Assembly: GCF_001625305.1 (NCBI RefSeq)
Contig: NW_017802491.1
Span: 2,128,250-2,192,249 of the forward strand
Reading direction: 5' to 3'
DNA length: 64,000 nucleotides
Origin: Branchiostoma belcheri
Lineage: Eukaryota > Chordata > Leptocardii > Amphioxiformes > Branchiostomatidae
How positions within the stretch are numbered: the first letter of the stretch is position 1; every line of letters begins with the position of its first letter. This document shows positions 26,601-40,125 of the stretch, one piece after another. Both the position numbers and the translations under genes were made by a program. The notes beneath the pieces are model-generated. The model ran no database searches. It was not told where the DNA came from and worked only from the letters and a program-made list of their open reading frames with translations.

Positions 26601-29600
26601 ATAGGAAAAACTGCCTTCCACTTAGTGCTCAAATAACATGATAAGCTGATTTAACTGACAAGGCAACAAAAGATGTTACAAGTTTTCATTGCCACAAGTA
26701 TAAAATATGCAGGGATATCTTCTGTGTTTACTTTAGATCTTGCTTGTCTGGACAATTGGGTGGTCCTTCTTCAGGTTGACCTACTTCCAAATACACCACT
26801 GACAGACAGGCCTAACAGTCTGTGAATGGCTTTTGGGCAGACACCTGTTATCTGTGCACTTCCTTATAAAGTTTGAACCAAAGCACTGCTTATCAGCTGT
26901 CTGTTCATGAACCATTTACATGGTCTTCTGACAGATTCAAGATTACTTGCTTTAACGACCAGGAAACCCTGCCTTAATTCAGTAGCTCCTGTTGAAAAAC
27001 TGTTCGTCAGACTACCATCCCTGTCAGCCAAATCTTTTTGGATGCCAGCCTAATGAAGCACACTAGACCACTGTCTACAAAGGCTGTGTTGTAACCTGTT
27101 AGCTAGCAGTTATACATGTGTTTCTGTCTGGAAAACTTGAAAGGCACAGTGACTACGAGAGTTTTCTAGGGATGGCGCACATCGATTTCTCCTTTTAGTA
27201 TACACAAACACTTTATCAACCTTTCAAGCTCTTGATCCCAACATAAAGAAAGCAGGAATGCTTTGACTGCTGAAAAACTTTTGTAGATTTAGCTAATTTC
27301 TACATTATGTTCGGCTCCCATCCTTGTGTACACAAATGGAACCCAGAAGTCGCCGGGTTGGACTTTATGAACAGCCATTGTTTTGGCTGTGAGGCACAGT
27401 TTTTGGAAGGACAAGTGCATGTTGTGATTGCCTTTCTTCAGCAGCACAAAGCAGCCGGCCTTTTGAAACAGCCAGTTGTATCCTTGTCATCACACAGGTT
27501 TCTGGGACTACTTCTGTTAAGTAGCCATGCACAGCCTAGATCAGTCAAGGTGCGGCCATAGGCTGGGAGCGAGTTGTGTCAACTAGTCCAAATATTGATG
27601 TGTTGTGTGTGCAAAGCCTGGCTGGGTGAGCACACCTTATTTGTGGGAAACAACTGGGCAGTTGTCTTTGTGGTTACCAAAGCTTTTATTCATACTACCA
27701 AAGATAAGACATAAGGGTATTGCTGAAATCTGAACACTCAATTCAAGTGAATAGATGGAAAGGCCAGTATTACATGGTTTTCTGGAGTAAATGACTGCTT
27801 ACCTAGTCTGCTTCTTAGCTGTTGGTCATCAGAATCAGTGAAGACAAAGGTCTGAAAAACAAAATAACAAAAAAGGCTTAGCTACAGTACAATCTATTCT
27901 TTCTTTGTTAATTTATGTTAGCGATGAACCAAGATGCATCCCCACAATGTAACTGCAATGAAAAAGATGCATTGAATTAATGTTGAATACCTAGAGACAA
28001 AATTTATGAGGCATAGCATTGGCATGAGGAAAAGTTCTTTCACTACCATGCAACAGTTTAATGGGGTTCAAGTCTGCCAACCCCTGCAGGTCTGCAACAC
28101 TGAACACATCCTGTCGCCACACCATTGTTGTTGACCCTGGGTTCTAATGTAATTAGTGTTGGCCTTGGCTTTGGGAATACCACCAAGTTTGTGAATGGAG
28201 GGTGCCCTGGTTATGTTACAAGGATAGATACAGATCTAACATTACCCCCACATGTGGTTGGAATTTCCAGAATGATGTAGAAACTTGGCCTTTATTCCCC
28301 AACATCAAGTTCAGAGGAAAGGAAAAAGCTAGGTAACTGCCTCCAAACCCAAGGTACAGTTGGTATATAGGACACAGCTGCCTTCCAGTATGGATGTTGC
28401 ATATAGGTCTACGTTCGGGATATGAAGCATGCAATTTGGCATGCTTTACATTTTTCAGCAAAGTGGTTGTGGAGCTCTCGCTGGTGGGAACAGGGAAGCT
28501 CTTTCAACAACATCCTTCCTTCAGGATCGTCAGACATGTCTGACATAAAAGTTACGTGCGTATATCCAGGACAAAAAGCACAACCCAAGCTGACCAGCTT
28601 CATTTCCAGCCGGAGATGTGGTTGTAAAGGGAGTTGAGAGGCAGTACAGGTTGCCAGGCAGGGGATGTCCCTTTGTTCTGTCTGTGCCACGACCCAGCAG
28701 CAGGACAGGGTGGCAGCTGGCGGCCCCTCCTGCCCCCCACCCACCCAGCAGGGACGCCCATCACAAACATGTTCCAAAGCCATTATGCCATTGTTCCAGG
28801 TTAGTAATGGGCGCCTTATGAACAGAGGTCTCACGCCAGACCTGTGGACGCTGGGAGTACCGGTGTCCATCTCATCAGAAACCGTTTCTGCCATTCAACA
28901 TTCTCACCTGTGATGTTACGACAAGTAAATGCTGAACTACCATGGAACAATCTTCAATATTTCTCTAACAGTTTGTTCTTGATGGTCTCAACTTTTCAAA
29001 AGCCTTCATATTATATCAAGGAGGTCCCTAAGTACTAATAGTAGTGTATCCAATACAATATCAGATTCAGCAAATTTAGTTCCCCATGCCAGGTGATACC
29101 TCAGTAACAGACTTCACCGTGAAATTTCCAGTCAGAAAGGGGCTGTATTCATTAGTTTACTTCTACAGGCTTCCACCACATCTGCTCCTCTATTCATCCA
29201 GCCTCCCGCCCACCAACACAATTGTCTGTACCAAGAAATCGCGAATCAAAAGGTTCCTCCATCCCGCCAATTCTGTCCGACATGTGCCCGTTCTTAACGA
29301 CAGAAAGCGTCTGTAGCCTCTCTAAAGGATCCTACAATTAGGAAGGATTTAAGGATCACTCCTGTGACCAAGCAAGGAGCTAAGTGGTCCCGAACTACCT
29401 ATACGGAGTTGGAAACCATTATTAGTTCTACACAATAATTACTTTTTAATCGGTTCCCATGCCCTTCCAATATTTCACAACAGACACTAATGTGAATATT
29501 TTTTTCACGTCTGCATTGTATTGTACCATGGAAAGGAAACCAGCTTCAGAAAAATGCCAATTAGAGGGTCTTCAACAGGAATCCTTGCCGAGAATTAACA

Positions 29601-32600
29601 TAGTTTATAAAGCAGCTTAGTGCGCTGCCCAGCTGTTTGAAACCCCGACCCAACAATGGTGCTGACTTCACATGACCATCACAGGCTTCACCTGCTCAAA
29701 TATTGGCCCTTGGGATAGCAGAGATCTTACTGCTAAGCCTTGGTACACAGAGAGGATATACTTTACTTCCACACACACTGTTTTTAGGACATCAACTAAC
29801 TACAAAGACAGGGTTTAGACATTACGTTTCCTTGTCTTGTCTTATCAATACAAAAAGCTTCTGGTTTAAAACTTGTAACTGGATACTGCAAGGACCTGCA
29901 TCATAGGGAAACATAGGTAAAAGTACAATATACATGTACTTTAATCAGAATTCCAAGAAGATCAAGAAAACTGTTTCTACTAATTCCAAAACCCTAGGGT
30001 CAATAGTGTGCATGTACTCTGATGGCATACAAAATACTCGAGCAGATTTGTCATATAATTTTGTAATCTTCACAGTTACAAACAACAAAACAGGTGGTTG
30101 GATAAGTCCAGAATTATTACATTTCATTACATTTTCACAGACATGTTAAAAGACATGGAACAAATGTAGAAATGTAGAAACATTGAAATCAATTCATCCA
30201 GCTGGCTGCATATCAATCATGAGTATGTCAGAAACAGAAATTGCCCAAGGCCATACAGACTGTCTCTGTACCTGCAGCTACACAACCACACAAGAACAAA
30301 GTCATGGAAATCATCACAAAACATCATCAGAACCACAGTGCATGCCAAGATGGCAAAAATCAACCTTGTCACTATATGGGATTACAGTTTAGAAAGAGGG
30401 TGATAATGGCATTGTCACCTAGCTCTAATCACTCTTGAAAATCTGCCATTAACGCCTAACTGTTAGGGCACAAAACAAAGGGTATGGTGATGATGTATTG
30501 TCTGTTAGGTGTTCCTTTGTGATCTCTTCCAACAGACCACCTGCTGGCCAGGTGGGGCTGAGAGACTGACATCCAGGTGAGAAAACAAAGGTGTTACCCA
30601 TCTCTGTTTCCATCAGAAAAGGAAACCCACTACAAACAAAAGAACAAAGAAATTTACCTCTAATTCTTCTCTCTTCATCTCACTTTTACTTTCACTTCTC
30701 TTTCAATAAACTGGTAGAATCTATCTAGTCATTTCTAATCCTGATATCGTATTGTAATAGCCTTTGAAGGCGTATTCTTTCTGTCTTTCAGGTCTAGTTT
30801 AATCACATCCATGAATTCAAAACTCGTAACAGCATACTGCAAAACTACAAGCAGCAGAAATACATTCAAAGGACCATTGTTCAAGGCTGAGAAGGGAAGG
30901 CCTACAGCATACTGAAAGGCACACAAAGTCTTTAAATGGGACAAAGTCTTTCTTTTGTTGGAAAGAGTTAAAAGACCCATCAAGATTCAGAGCTTGTGTT
31001 GGTACAAGCTGGTGGCAAACAGAAAATTTAAAGGGACCAGAACCATGCTTTACATCTGATCTCAAAATGGAAAACTTAGTTTAAAAACTGCGAATGATTT
31101 ATTAATCTGTTTTAATTTACCGAAAGCTGTTTAGGATATTGAAAAGTTGTCCATTCGATTCGGCTAAATCTACCAGACATGGCTAAAATACTAAGGAAGA
31201 CATGCTGGCAATGGAGAATTTATTTCTTCTGATCTATACATGCATGTTGTTGAAACAGTGTTGATAAGAACAAAGCTTTTTGGTTCATTATGGCATTGTT
31301 GGCATATCAAACATGAGCAAAAACATCTGCCGCTGCAGATTACCCTGGACATGTCTTGCATATAAATGAGGTCATACTGCAAGCACTGTTCATCAATGGC
31401 ACTCCTGTCACTGTGCCTGGAACACACCCACATTTCAAGTAGCAATTAGAGTTTGAAAAATTGACAAATGTAATTGAATGCATTCCTTGTATCTTGGTGT
31501 ATGTCATGAAGTGTGTTTGTGAGGCAAACAGAGAAGCAGGGTGGTCCTTAGCAACTTTTGTCCTCAAAAGAGGAGAGCGGAGAACCAAAATGTAAGGAAA
31601 TTTCAATTTCACACGACCAACTGGTTGTTAGAAGCAGTTCAGAACCTTCAGCACTGTTCTGAGGAAGTCCAATGTTTCCAAAGCTTCAAACATTGGTCTT
31701 ATACAGATTTTCATCTGTCAGTGTCAATGTTCCCTATAGGACAACATACAAGACCACAATTACATTTTTGCACCTGGAGAGCTTTAGCAGAACGTGCTTC
31801 ATAGAAAGTGTCTTTCAAAGCTCTTTGGATGGAGGCTTTTCAAAAGTATAGTTGTAAGGTGAAGGTGATGCTTCCTGTAAACTGTCCAAGTGGTCCCCTG
31901 AGAACCACAGCACATCCTGATTCAATAGCAGGAAGGTCAGCCCAATATTGGCCACTGGAACAAGATGAAAGGCAATGCCTGGCCCATTTACCAGTACATT
32001 GGTGAAAAACTTTTGGCATGACACATTGAAGTCGTTGTTTGCCTGCTGCCAAGTGTAGATCTCAGGAGGAGTGGGACAGATCCTGGAGGATTTTACATCA
32101 GCTGAGGTCGGACCAATGGGAACAGCTGAGAACACAGGCTGGGATGGGGACAGAAGTAAGCCCATTGTTGGTGGGACCTCTGGGTTATCCCAGCAGTCAG
32201 AAACAGCCTACACCATGCAGGAGGGATGCTGGCAGACAGCACACTTCAAACCTCTCAGGGGCCAACCTCTGGCCTTGTAGAACTGGTCCCTGTTATATAT
32301 ACCATGGCCCAGCGGGGACTGAAGAGCCACACAACTGGAAAAACAACAATAAAGAAACTGCACAACCACATGATTAACCCTGTGGCACTTGGACGTCTTC
32401 AAAAAAACATGTTGGTCTATATGATTTCCATAAATAGTGTTCCCCCTTCTACAGAGCAAAATCTCTAAGTGGTCATTTTACTGCTGACAAAGAGGATTTA
32501 TGCTTTTCAAAATATGTTGCAGATGTCAAGACAAAAGTGCAATTTTCCAGCTAACTGTCAACTGGGTTCTGACAGGAACACCTGTATGCATGTCTGTTAT

Positions 32601-35600
32601 GGATTTGTCTGACATACCAGTCTCCTGTCTGTCAAGCACAGAAAATATGAGACCGAATCTGAGCCCTTTGCATTTTCCCCGAACTTGAAAGGACCACAAT
32701 TACCTCCCCAGGAATCCAAGATAAGTAGGTTATGAGAGTCCAACCCCTCCAATATCATCTCCACCTTGTTTTGGGCTCAGTAGAGGAGAAACATGAACTC
32801 TCCTGGGGACATGTCATCAGACATGCAAAATCAGGAATTTCCTCAGACCTACTGGGGTGAAAATTTGTTTAGCCATGGTTTGATGAAAGCCACATCTGCC
32901 AGTGGAATGGTGCTCAGGAGAAAAAGGGGACAGGAAGGGATAATGTAAAGAGGTTGTACAATAATATTTCATCAGTCTATTACAAAACATTTTGAACTTG
33001 AATTTTTTTAACTTAATGTGCCCAATTAGCACTTTCTTTTTCACATTTAAAAGTAACCTTAGATAAGAAACTAGGATTTACTGGTTGAACATCGATGGTA
33101 CTTGCATGCCAAATATTTTGCCCACCTGTTGCCAAACGTACTGTACTCTGTCCAGTTGGGATAATTTGTAAAGGACTAACATCAAAGTTAGCAAAACTAC
33201 TGCCTAAAATTAGAGCATCTGTAACAGTGGTTGACATTGCTGAAAGATCTACTTTGGAAAATTATGATGAAACAAAATTGCAGAGAAATCCACTTGTGGA
33301 TCCAAACAAAGTCAAGTCAAGCCATTTATCTTGTACAAAGTATAATTTGTGACACAAAACATTCAGTCTGCATAATCTGGGTAATGCCATTGGCACCACA
33401 AAACCACAATCTTATCCCATTAGCATTGCCGAAACATAAACATTACATGTATGTACAGTACACTGGGGGACATCTGCTGAGAAACTGAAGAATGTCCCTA
33501 ACCGAATGGCCAAATATACCTCAGCCTCACTGCTATATTGAAATATTATACCAAATGTATGGCATTTAGCTGGTTTGTGTGCCTGTGGTTATTTTTGTGA
33601 CCAGAGTTTAGGGGCTGTCATTAGACTAATGGAAACATTTATCAAAGTGGAAGAGACAAAGAACAAAGGCAAGGCTTCCAAAGTTCTGCACTTAGCAGCC
33701 TACAGAGACTACTGTTTCAGCTACCAAGGGCCACTAACACAGAATCCTTCAGGTAATGATGGTCAGTTGGGGAAAACTGTGAACACAAGCTACAGTTTGT
33801 TGATCTTACCAAATTGATACTTTCATTAGGAGTAGAGTTTTTCTAGCCCACCCAAACATCTCTCCAGCCCATTGTGAGAGTGGCAGTGTCTCCCCTGAGC
33901 TCAGGCCTGGTCTATTTACACAGACAGTTATGTCAACAAACAGGTCATTCTACATAAAAACCTTCCAACAGACTCACAAGTGATCATCTTTCTGTTCTAG
34001 AGCAGGTTTGTGATGGATACGGAAGTTCTGTGGACTTTGATGATTTGTTTGATGGACTACCAACACAGGAAAGTTATACAGGTCATCTCCGGTTCCTACT
34101 GTTTCAAATACTAGTGTTCAACAGTCAGCAACAGGTCGTACATTTTCTACAGCCTGAAAGAAAACTACCATAATTCATTTCTTACTGTGGCTTTGTGACA
34201 TACAAGTATCAGTTTTTCCCACCCTGCACGTTTCCAGCCAGATTTTTAATTCCTTTGTTATGTAGAGCAGCTTAATTATAAACAAATCTGCCTCCGGGGC
34301 ATGATTTGTCTATGCCAAACAGTAGTAAACCCGGATAACTGTGCCCTGTCTACATTATGCCTCCGGGTGACCACATTTACTATGGGACAAACGGACATTC
34401 CAACATTTCTTCATTTTTCTGTAAACAAAGTCCATGTTACTGTGCTGTGAGAAAACTCTGAATCACCTGTAAGTGTTACGACCAAACCTCTGCATGCAGA
34501 CAATTCATTAACTTTGTGTTGAGTAAACTTAGGCAGTAGAATTCGTACAATTTGGGAAGTAGTGAGCACACATGCATACATGTACTTCGAGAAAGCATTG
34601 CCATAGCTGAAAAGAATCTAGCAGGAGTCAAAGTTTTATAAATGATTTGTTCTTCAATTTCCTTCTTCAAATTATGATTATTAAACAAGCAAACTCATAT
34701 TCTGGGTTGTTTAACTCTCTTGGGTCATCAGAAGACCCTACATTAAAATTTAGGAACTTCTGTTTATAAACTGAACCAGCCTACAGTTTATTCTAATGCC
34801 TACTATTAGCCATACCTTGATAAGCACCATTTACCAATCATGTCCTCCCCTTCCATCTTATCCCATCTGTCACCTAGCCACCTAATTGGGCAGCTGTCCA
34901 TTCTTTTTCCCTATCATTTATCTGTTTCCTAAAATACTGTGGAACTATGGGATACTACTGTGGGAGCCTGGAAGGGGAAATTTTGAGTCAGACTCTGCTA
35001 CAGTAAAAGTAATGTTACACATGAAATATAACAATACCTTTGGTAGGTATGGACTTGTTCCAGCTTCATCACTTCAGGATCGTTTGACAAAATTCTAATA
35101 ATATACAATATAGTTGCTGCTTGACAGTTTCATTGAATGTTTTGTCTATAGATATAAAGTTAAATTGTGATAAATGGGCTTGAATGATTGGGTAAAGCCT
35201 GTTCGTGGGAAGGCTGTGTCCCAAACCTGAACCCTATCATTTCTTACTGTGTGCAGCCAGCCTTTTCTGTGTGTCACAAATGGTGGACAACAATAGCATT
35301 AGACAGGGGGCTTTCACTCTCTTCTCTCCTCGCATACGAGATGAGGGTGCTTTCCATTAATCACGACCAGCATCTTTCACTACCTCCCTCTGAAAAGGCC
35401 TTGTCTTTTGATGAGTAAATTTTGCGAGCAGGAAACAGTTGCACCATGAAAATTGATGAAACCCTTTGTATGGGAGTAACGCCCGAGCATCGGTATTCTA
35501 CCTACCCATATGCTGTCACACACTGTTAACTTTTTAATGGACAGTTTCCCACAAATCTACTAGACCCAAACTTGTCAATTTGCATCTCATTTTGGGGGCA

Positions 35601-38516
35601 TAAAATAGCAATACGAGCTTTGATCAGCCATGAATGACTTTCCCTAGCAACCAACACTACAGGCTAGTACAGCTGACACAAAAGTCAAGACATACAAGAT
35701 TTGTTGCCTGTATTTCACTGACAAAAATACTGACACTGAAAAATGTTGTATCACTGAATACTGACTTTGAAAATTGGAATCTTGCATATTGCATATTGCA
35801 TGCATACATACATACATACATTGCAATAATCACATGAACACAGTCTGTTTAGCTCATGGCCCTTGTTACCCTGGTCGTATGCGAGATCCCACAAGACTAG
35901 ACAGTGGGACAGTCCCCATATATGGCCATTGCAATGTTTTCCCCCTTGAGAAACATGTCACCCTACCCTTCACAGCAGATACTGTGTCCCATGGACATGT
36001 CTCCCCTTTACATGATCAATGTCTCACAGACATGGAAGCCCCTTACACTTTAGGTAACATGACAGACAGTCACAAACCTATACAATAAATATGGTTGATG
36101 CCATGTCAACGTACAATCGTCCATGCCCCCCATCCTAATATTTTCAAACAGGATACACCTTAGATGGGATATCTTTGTTCTTTCCAAATTCCCTATGTAT
36201 AAATTTTTCTGTCACTGTTTGAAACTTATCAAGGCATCAACAGATGGAAGATGCTGGGCTCAATCACAGCACAAAACATGACTGGACTGTGTATGAATCC
36301 TACTTTATCTAATGGGGAATACTAAATGGATGTTAGCCAAAAGTGCCACAGGACTTGTTTTCAGATAACCTGAACCAAACAAACTTATCTTGTCCAAATC
36401 TAGATGCTGTACACAGTGTCTTATTCAACTTGGAGAGTAGGGGATCATCTCCTGGTGGAAGATTGAAAGATACAATCTATTGACAATTGTTGTAGTAGAG
36501 AAGTTCCAGTATATCCACGTTTTTACACTAGGTTAACCAATACTGCAATAGAGGTTTAAACCTCCTTGCTTAATTAACCCAGGTATCAGAACCCATACAT
36601 TCCTGGAATTACATGTGCATGACCATGAGTAATCCTGAAGGATAGAGCCGGAAATACAAAACATTTTATTGAATATGCAATGCATATATTAAAAAAGACG
36701 AAAAATACTTGAAACCATATTTCTGAGAGTCTTGTATCTACTGATAATAGATGACGTTTTTACCCTGTACAAAATTTCCAGCAGCTTCTCATTCTTGCTG
36801 GTGAAAGCAAGTTCCTTTGAAACGAGCGAGAAGCTCTCTGGGTGTGCAGCACAACAGAACTAGTACTCTACGCGGAAAACAATTCTCTCCCTGCCAGCAG
36901 CCTGGGGGCACAATTGTTTGACCGGCCCGCGGGCGAAGGAGGCAATTTCACACGCCACCCCGAATCACGGGAGAAGTCCCAAACAATACGACGACTCCAA
37001 GTCTTGCCAACAATGGAGGTAGAATCAAGGTACAGGAGCCCGGGGCACTTCTTGTGATTGTTCCCAGAAACTGCGGTAGCGGGCTGAAACAGCTGATTTC
37101 TTAAAGACGCTGCATTTTCAGACGGGGCCGGCTTGTGACTGAGGCAGGGGAAATTAAGTGTGAAAGCCCCACTATTCTCAGGCCGATCAAACAGTGAGCA
37201 TGTTTTGTAGTATTGTGTCAGCGCCGTCCCTCCGTACCACCCCTCTTGTCCTATGTGGGGAGGACAGGGTCAGAAAAGGCCCTGGGAACCCGCATGACTT
37301 CCCTCAGTAGGAGTTGGCTTGAAAAAGCACGGGGACCTCACCGCTGAACTCTATACGCAAAACATTTACATACAATAGCAAGGTGAACAATGCCCAGGAT
37401 GATATATGAAAACTGTGTTAACCTCAGGTTAGCCGGATTGTTATAGGTTCGACCGGCACACAAAGCGGTGAGAATCAAGAGGATTACTGCGGGTCGGACG
37501 ACTGAGAAATTTTTATGCCACTTGGCCAAGTGAACAAGTGAACACCTGTGAACAGTAGGGCCATAAGGTGATGGGCAAACACACCTTGGAGCAAACAGAT
37601 GGGAAAACCATTGTTCAACCCAACACACACCAACATGGGAAAAACTAACATAGAAAACATACAATTAGCACCTTGTTGGGGGAGCTGGGCTTCAGTATTT
37701 ACGATCCATTCATATGCAACAGACCTGCATTAGACAAGTTAGCATTTGTGTAAACTTGGGCTTCTCTTATCAGATTGTAATGTAACGAATTTGCACCTGA
37801 GCCTCAGTGTTGCAGAAGGTTGTCGAACACACGGCTTCTATACATGTTCCAACTTGTTGCAACTTGTACTTTTAATACAATATTGCAGCTCGGTTTGGTG
37901 TAACAAAATATATGAAAACATTTCTACAAGACATGTAGGTAATATTGCGTATTTTCTGTGCACCATATTGTAGGGATGGCTCGTATACAGTATAAATCAA
38001 AGTATTTCTTCCAGAAGTAAGGGCAATCGACACGAAATCAACACACAAAGCATCTACGTAAGACACGTAGTTGACATTATTTTGTGTTACCTGATCCTTA
38101 GCAAGAGACACCCATGTGTCCATAAGAAGGTCCATCCTCTGTCTATGGTACTTCTCTGTTGTTTTGACGCCGATGAAAATGTCACGGAGTTCAGTCTTCC
38201 TCAGGCGGTCAGGTACGGACACTGTGTTCTGCCCGGACGATGAGCCTCTGTTCCCGGGTTTACTGTGTTTAGACTGAGTCCTGGACGTTTTCTTGATGTC
38301 ATTGTCTCTTTCGTCGTCTTCCACAGGCCTGCCGACGCTGGAGATCTTCCGTGGGTGCTTCCCTAGCGCCCACCGCTCGCTACCAGCAGACCCGTCCCCC
38401 TGAGTCGCCATCCTCCCCGCCGCCAGGTCCTGCTGGAACACCGTCATGAACAGCCAGAAACACAGAAAGGCGCCCGCGCTCAGCCCGAGGGCCAGCCTCC
38501 GGCACGACAACCTCAT
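14618..38516 (-). CDS. fng: Fringe, O-fucosylpeptide 3-beta-N-acetylglucosaminyltransferase, nine exons, 381 aa
   Basis: Exons on the minus strand: 38516-38091, 27851-27803, 24116-24074, 19490-19431, 16591-16441, 16182-16100, 15917-15752, 15224-15130, 14690-14618. All splice sites are GT/AG, all phases agree, and the sum is 1146 nt. The protein is a type II Golgi enzyme. A signal anchor spans residues 8-27, followed by a polar stem to about 110 and the GT31 domain from [16 protein letters not shown] onward. Landmarks are [21 protein letters not shown], the metal-binding DDD at 199-201 in [21 protein letters not shown], and ERIRLPDDC (280-288) with the catalytic-region Asp pair. RFKSLHC and LLYP stand near the end. 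Fringe adds GlcNAc to O-fucose on Notch EGF repeats and biases ligand choice. Amphioxus has one Fringe where vertebrates have three. The C-terminus ends in four Arg, unusual for the family. Introns make up 95% of the span. Confidence 0.96.
15446..15508. repeat. Perfect 20-bp inverted repeat (hairpin) in Fringe intron 7
   Basis: Left arm TTCAGTGTAACACACCAGCT at 15446-15465, a 23-base loop, and the exact reverse complement at 15489-15508. It could be a small palindromic transposon remnant, or it could form a stable stem in the Fringe pre-mRNA. Confidence 0.85.
19849..20231 (+). repeat. Local tandem duplication in Fringe intron 3
   Basis: Two copies share TTTAAAC-x-AAAGCTT, then ATAGTTCCCAAATTG, then TTTCTGTGTAGGTGGGAAGA (near 19849-19914 and 20103-20164). 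Each is followed by a related ATTCACAC...ATCTCAGGA stretch (near 20042 and 20207). The right copy is shorter by roughly 90 bases, probably through deletion. Confidence 0.6.
27852..38090 (-). other. fng: Fringe intron 1 (10.2 kb)
   Basis: No nested gene is supported. The longest open frames (for example 28409-28894 minus and 32039-32377 plus) lack domains and splice support. A CATA microsatellite lies near 35800-35822. The intron is long for this gene, and large first introns often hold enhancers, but I cannot point to a specific element. The other large introns (16592-19430, 19491-24073, 24117-27802) likewise show only short simple repeats and the duplication listed separately. Confidence 0.6.
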
Positions 38517-38720
38517 CTTCCCCGGCCTCTCCTACAACTCAGCACCACCTGGAAGCCTGTAAACTTTTGTTACCGCATGCATAGGAGCCTGTCGGCTGCT
38601 CTGTCCGTGCCCGTCGCTGTTGGGACTTCATGTGCGGGCTGGTTGTTGTGTCGTCCTCCCTTCCCTGTACGGGACGGCGTGACGTATTTCCGGGTCAGGA
38701 ACCGGACCAGTCCACTGGGG
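38517..38720 (-). promoter_or_regulatory. fng: CpG-rich Fringe 5'UTR and promoter
   Basis: GC- and CpG-rich sequence immediately upstream of the Fringe start codon, including a TGACG half CRE and a TTTCCGG ETS-like site near 38670-38690. There is no TATA box. The start site is not determined. An open frame on the opposite strand (38577-38798) is interpreted as a by-product of high GC. Confidence 0.5.
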
Positions 38721-38861
38721 TATTTGATGAGGGGATCTCAATCTTTACTACCAGTTTTCGTCGGCAATGCTCATCCAGTAGCCCTACTCAGAGTATAATT
38801 AATGGAGTTTTATCGTAGCAGGAAAGAACATGCACAATTCTTCATTTATCCAAAATGTTGC

Positions 38862-38867
38862 TTTATT
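38862..38867 (-). other. Candidate poly(A) signal of the unrecognised membrane-protein gene
   Basis: AATAAA on the minus strand, about 410 bases after the stop at 39277-39279 and before the Fringe promoter. Confidence 0.45.
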
Positions 38868-39276
38868 TACCTTCGCTCGGTGCAACGTTTCCGCTTCTCT
38901 CAGTGCAGTACACCACTGCACTTATTAGCAGCGACATCTAGCGAATAAGACTAAACACAGCACATGTACACTTTTCAGCGTATCTCGGCCACTCAGATAA
39001 TATAACTGAAAGCAAGTCTATATCACTGGTTTTGAAGCCTAACAGTATCCTGCATATCTATACGTGCAACGAATTTGTTTCGGCGCTTTCCCTAGCGTAT
39101 ATCTGTTAATGAACAATATACGAATCAACCGCTAATCATTAATCATTTAATGAAAAGGTTGTGCCTTAGCTTTTTCGGGGGGGCTTATCTCATCTCAAAG
39201 CACACAAACTGTATCGCTATTGTACAATCGAAAACAGAAGACCACAAAGGGAATCATCAACATAAGCTCCAGTGGT

Positions 39277-40125
39277 CTAAAGCTCCTGGTGATCCTCGAT
39301 ATTTCGATCCTCCTCACATGTGACATCCATCTCTCCAGACTCTGGACTAACCCTGAAGGAGCACTCCCCCTCCGAGTCAGGTGGAAGACTCATGGCCTCG
39401 GATATGAGCTCTAGAAGATGGACGTCCTTCTGGATAAGTTTAGTGACAACCTCTTTGAATAGCTCTCTCCCCATAGCCTGGACAAACGGCCGGACACTGT
39501 GGGGATGGTGTTCCAGCAGTGCCTCCATGACTTGGGCATAGTCGCCTGCAGTACTGCCTTGGGACGGAAGGGTGAGATGGTAGAGAGACGGGTCACCTGT
39601 CTTGGCCTTGCCCGATGCTAATGGCGCCATCACAGCCGATTTGTGAACGACCTGGGCGTTAGTACGGCCAAACCACAGGTTGTTCCACTGTAACAGAAGG
39701 AGAGAATAGAATGTATGAGAACGAGCTTCTTCTGTGGTAACATTACTCAAAACTGACGGTCATAACATACCCTGTCCTTGGTACTGAATCACCTTACCAT
39801 TCAATCGAAGCTTCAACTAAAAAGTAGACACAATCTAGGGAAAGCTACCCATATTTCCCGACACAGGAAGCCACATTGATAAGCTGCAACTGCCATACTC
39901 CACAACAATGATATACTTGTCCCACGCCACGACAACACAAACCTCGACGTAGAGTACCAGTCCGATGAAAATGACGGCCATCGCGACAACGACTTGCAGC
40001 AAAAGTTGTTGTTCCTCACGGTCCCTTTCGGCAGCGGTCGGACTAGCTCTAGATTTATTCGCTTTCCTTTTCTTCTGCTCCCTATCCAGAACACTGTCTA
40101 CACTTTTTCCTGATCGTAAATTCAT
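39277..40125 (-). CDS. Unrecognised single-pass membrane protein, two exons, 197 aa
   Basis: Exons 40125-39943 and 39687-39277, joined in phase 0 (GAG|GTTTGT donor, TTACAG|TGG acceptor), 594 nt in total. An in-frame stop precedes the ATG, so MNLRSG is the first available start, with A at -3. Residues 1-40 are highly charged (KKRKANK, ERDREEQQ). Residues 41-60 form one hydrophobic helix (LLLQVVVAMA and on). The rest is soluble and begins WNNLWFGRTNAQ. A helical block around EALLEHHPHSVRPFVQAM ends in an acidic C-terminal tail (CEEDRNIEDHQEL). There is no signal peptide, so it is a signal-anchored protein of unknown compartment. I do not recognise the family. It lies 0.76 kb upstream of Fringe on the same strand, and the intron with agreeing phase supports a real gene. 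Confidence 0.72.

Noticed and set aside
28409..28894. 161-codon minus-strand frame in Fringe intron 1
   Set aside because: It has no domain or convincing start and lies deep in an intron.
38577..38818. Plus-strand frames opposite the Fringe promoter
   Set aside because: GC-driven open frames with no domain, in the expected 5'UTR/promoter of Fringe.
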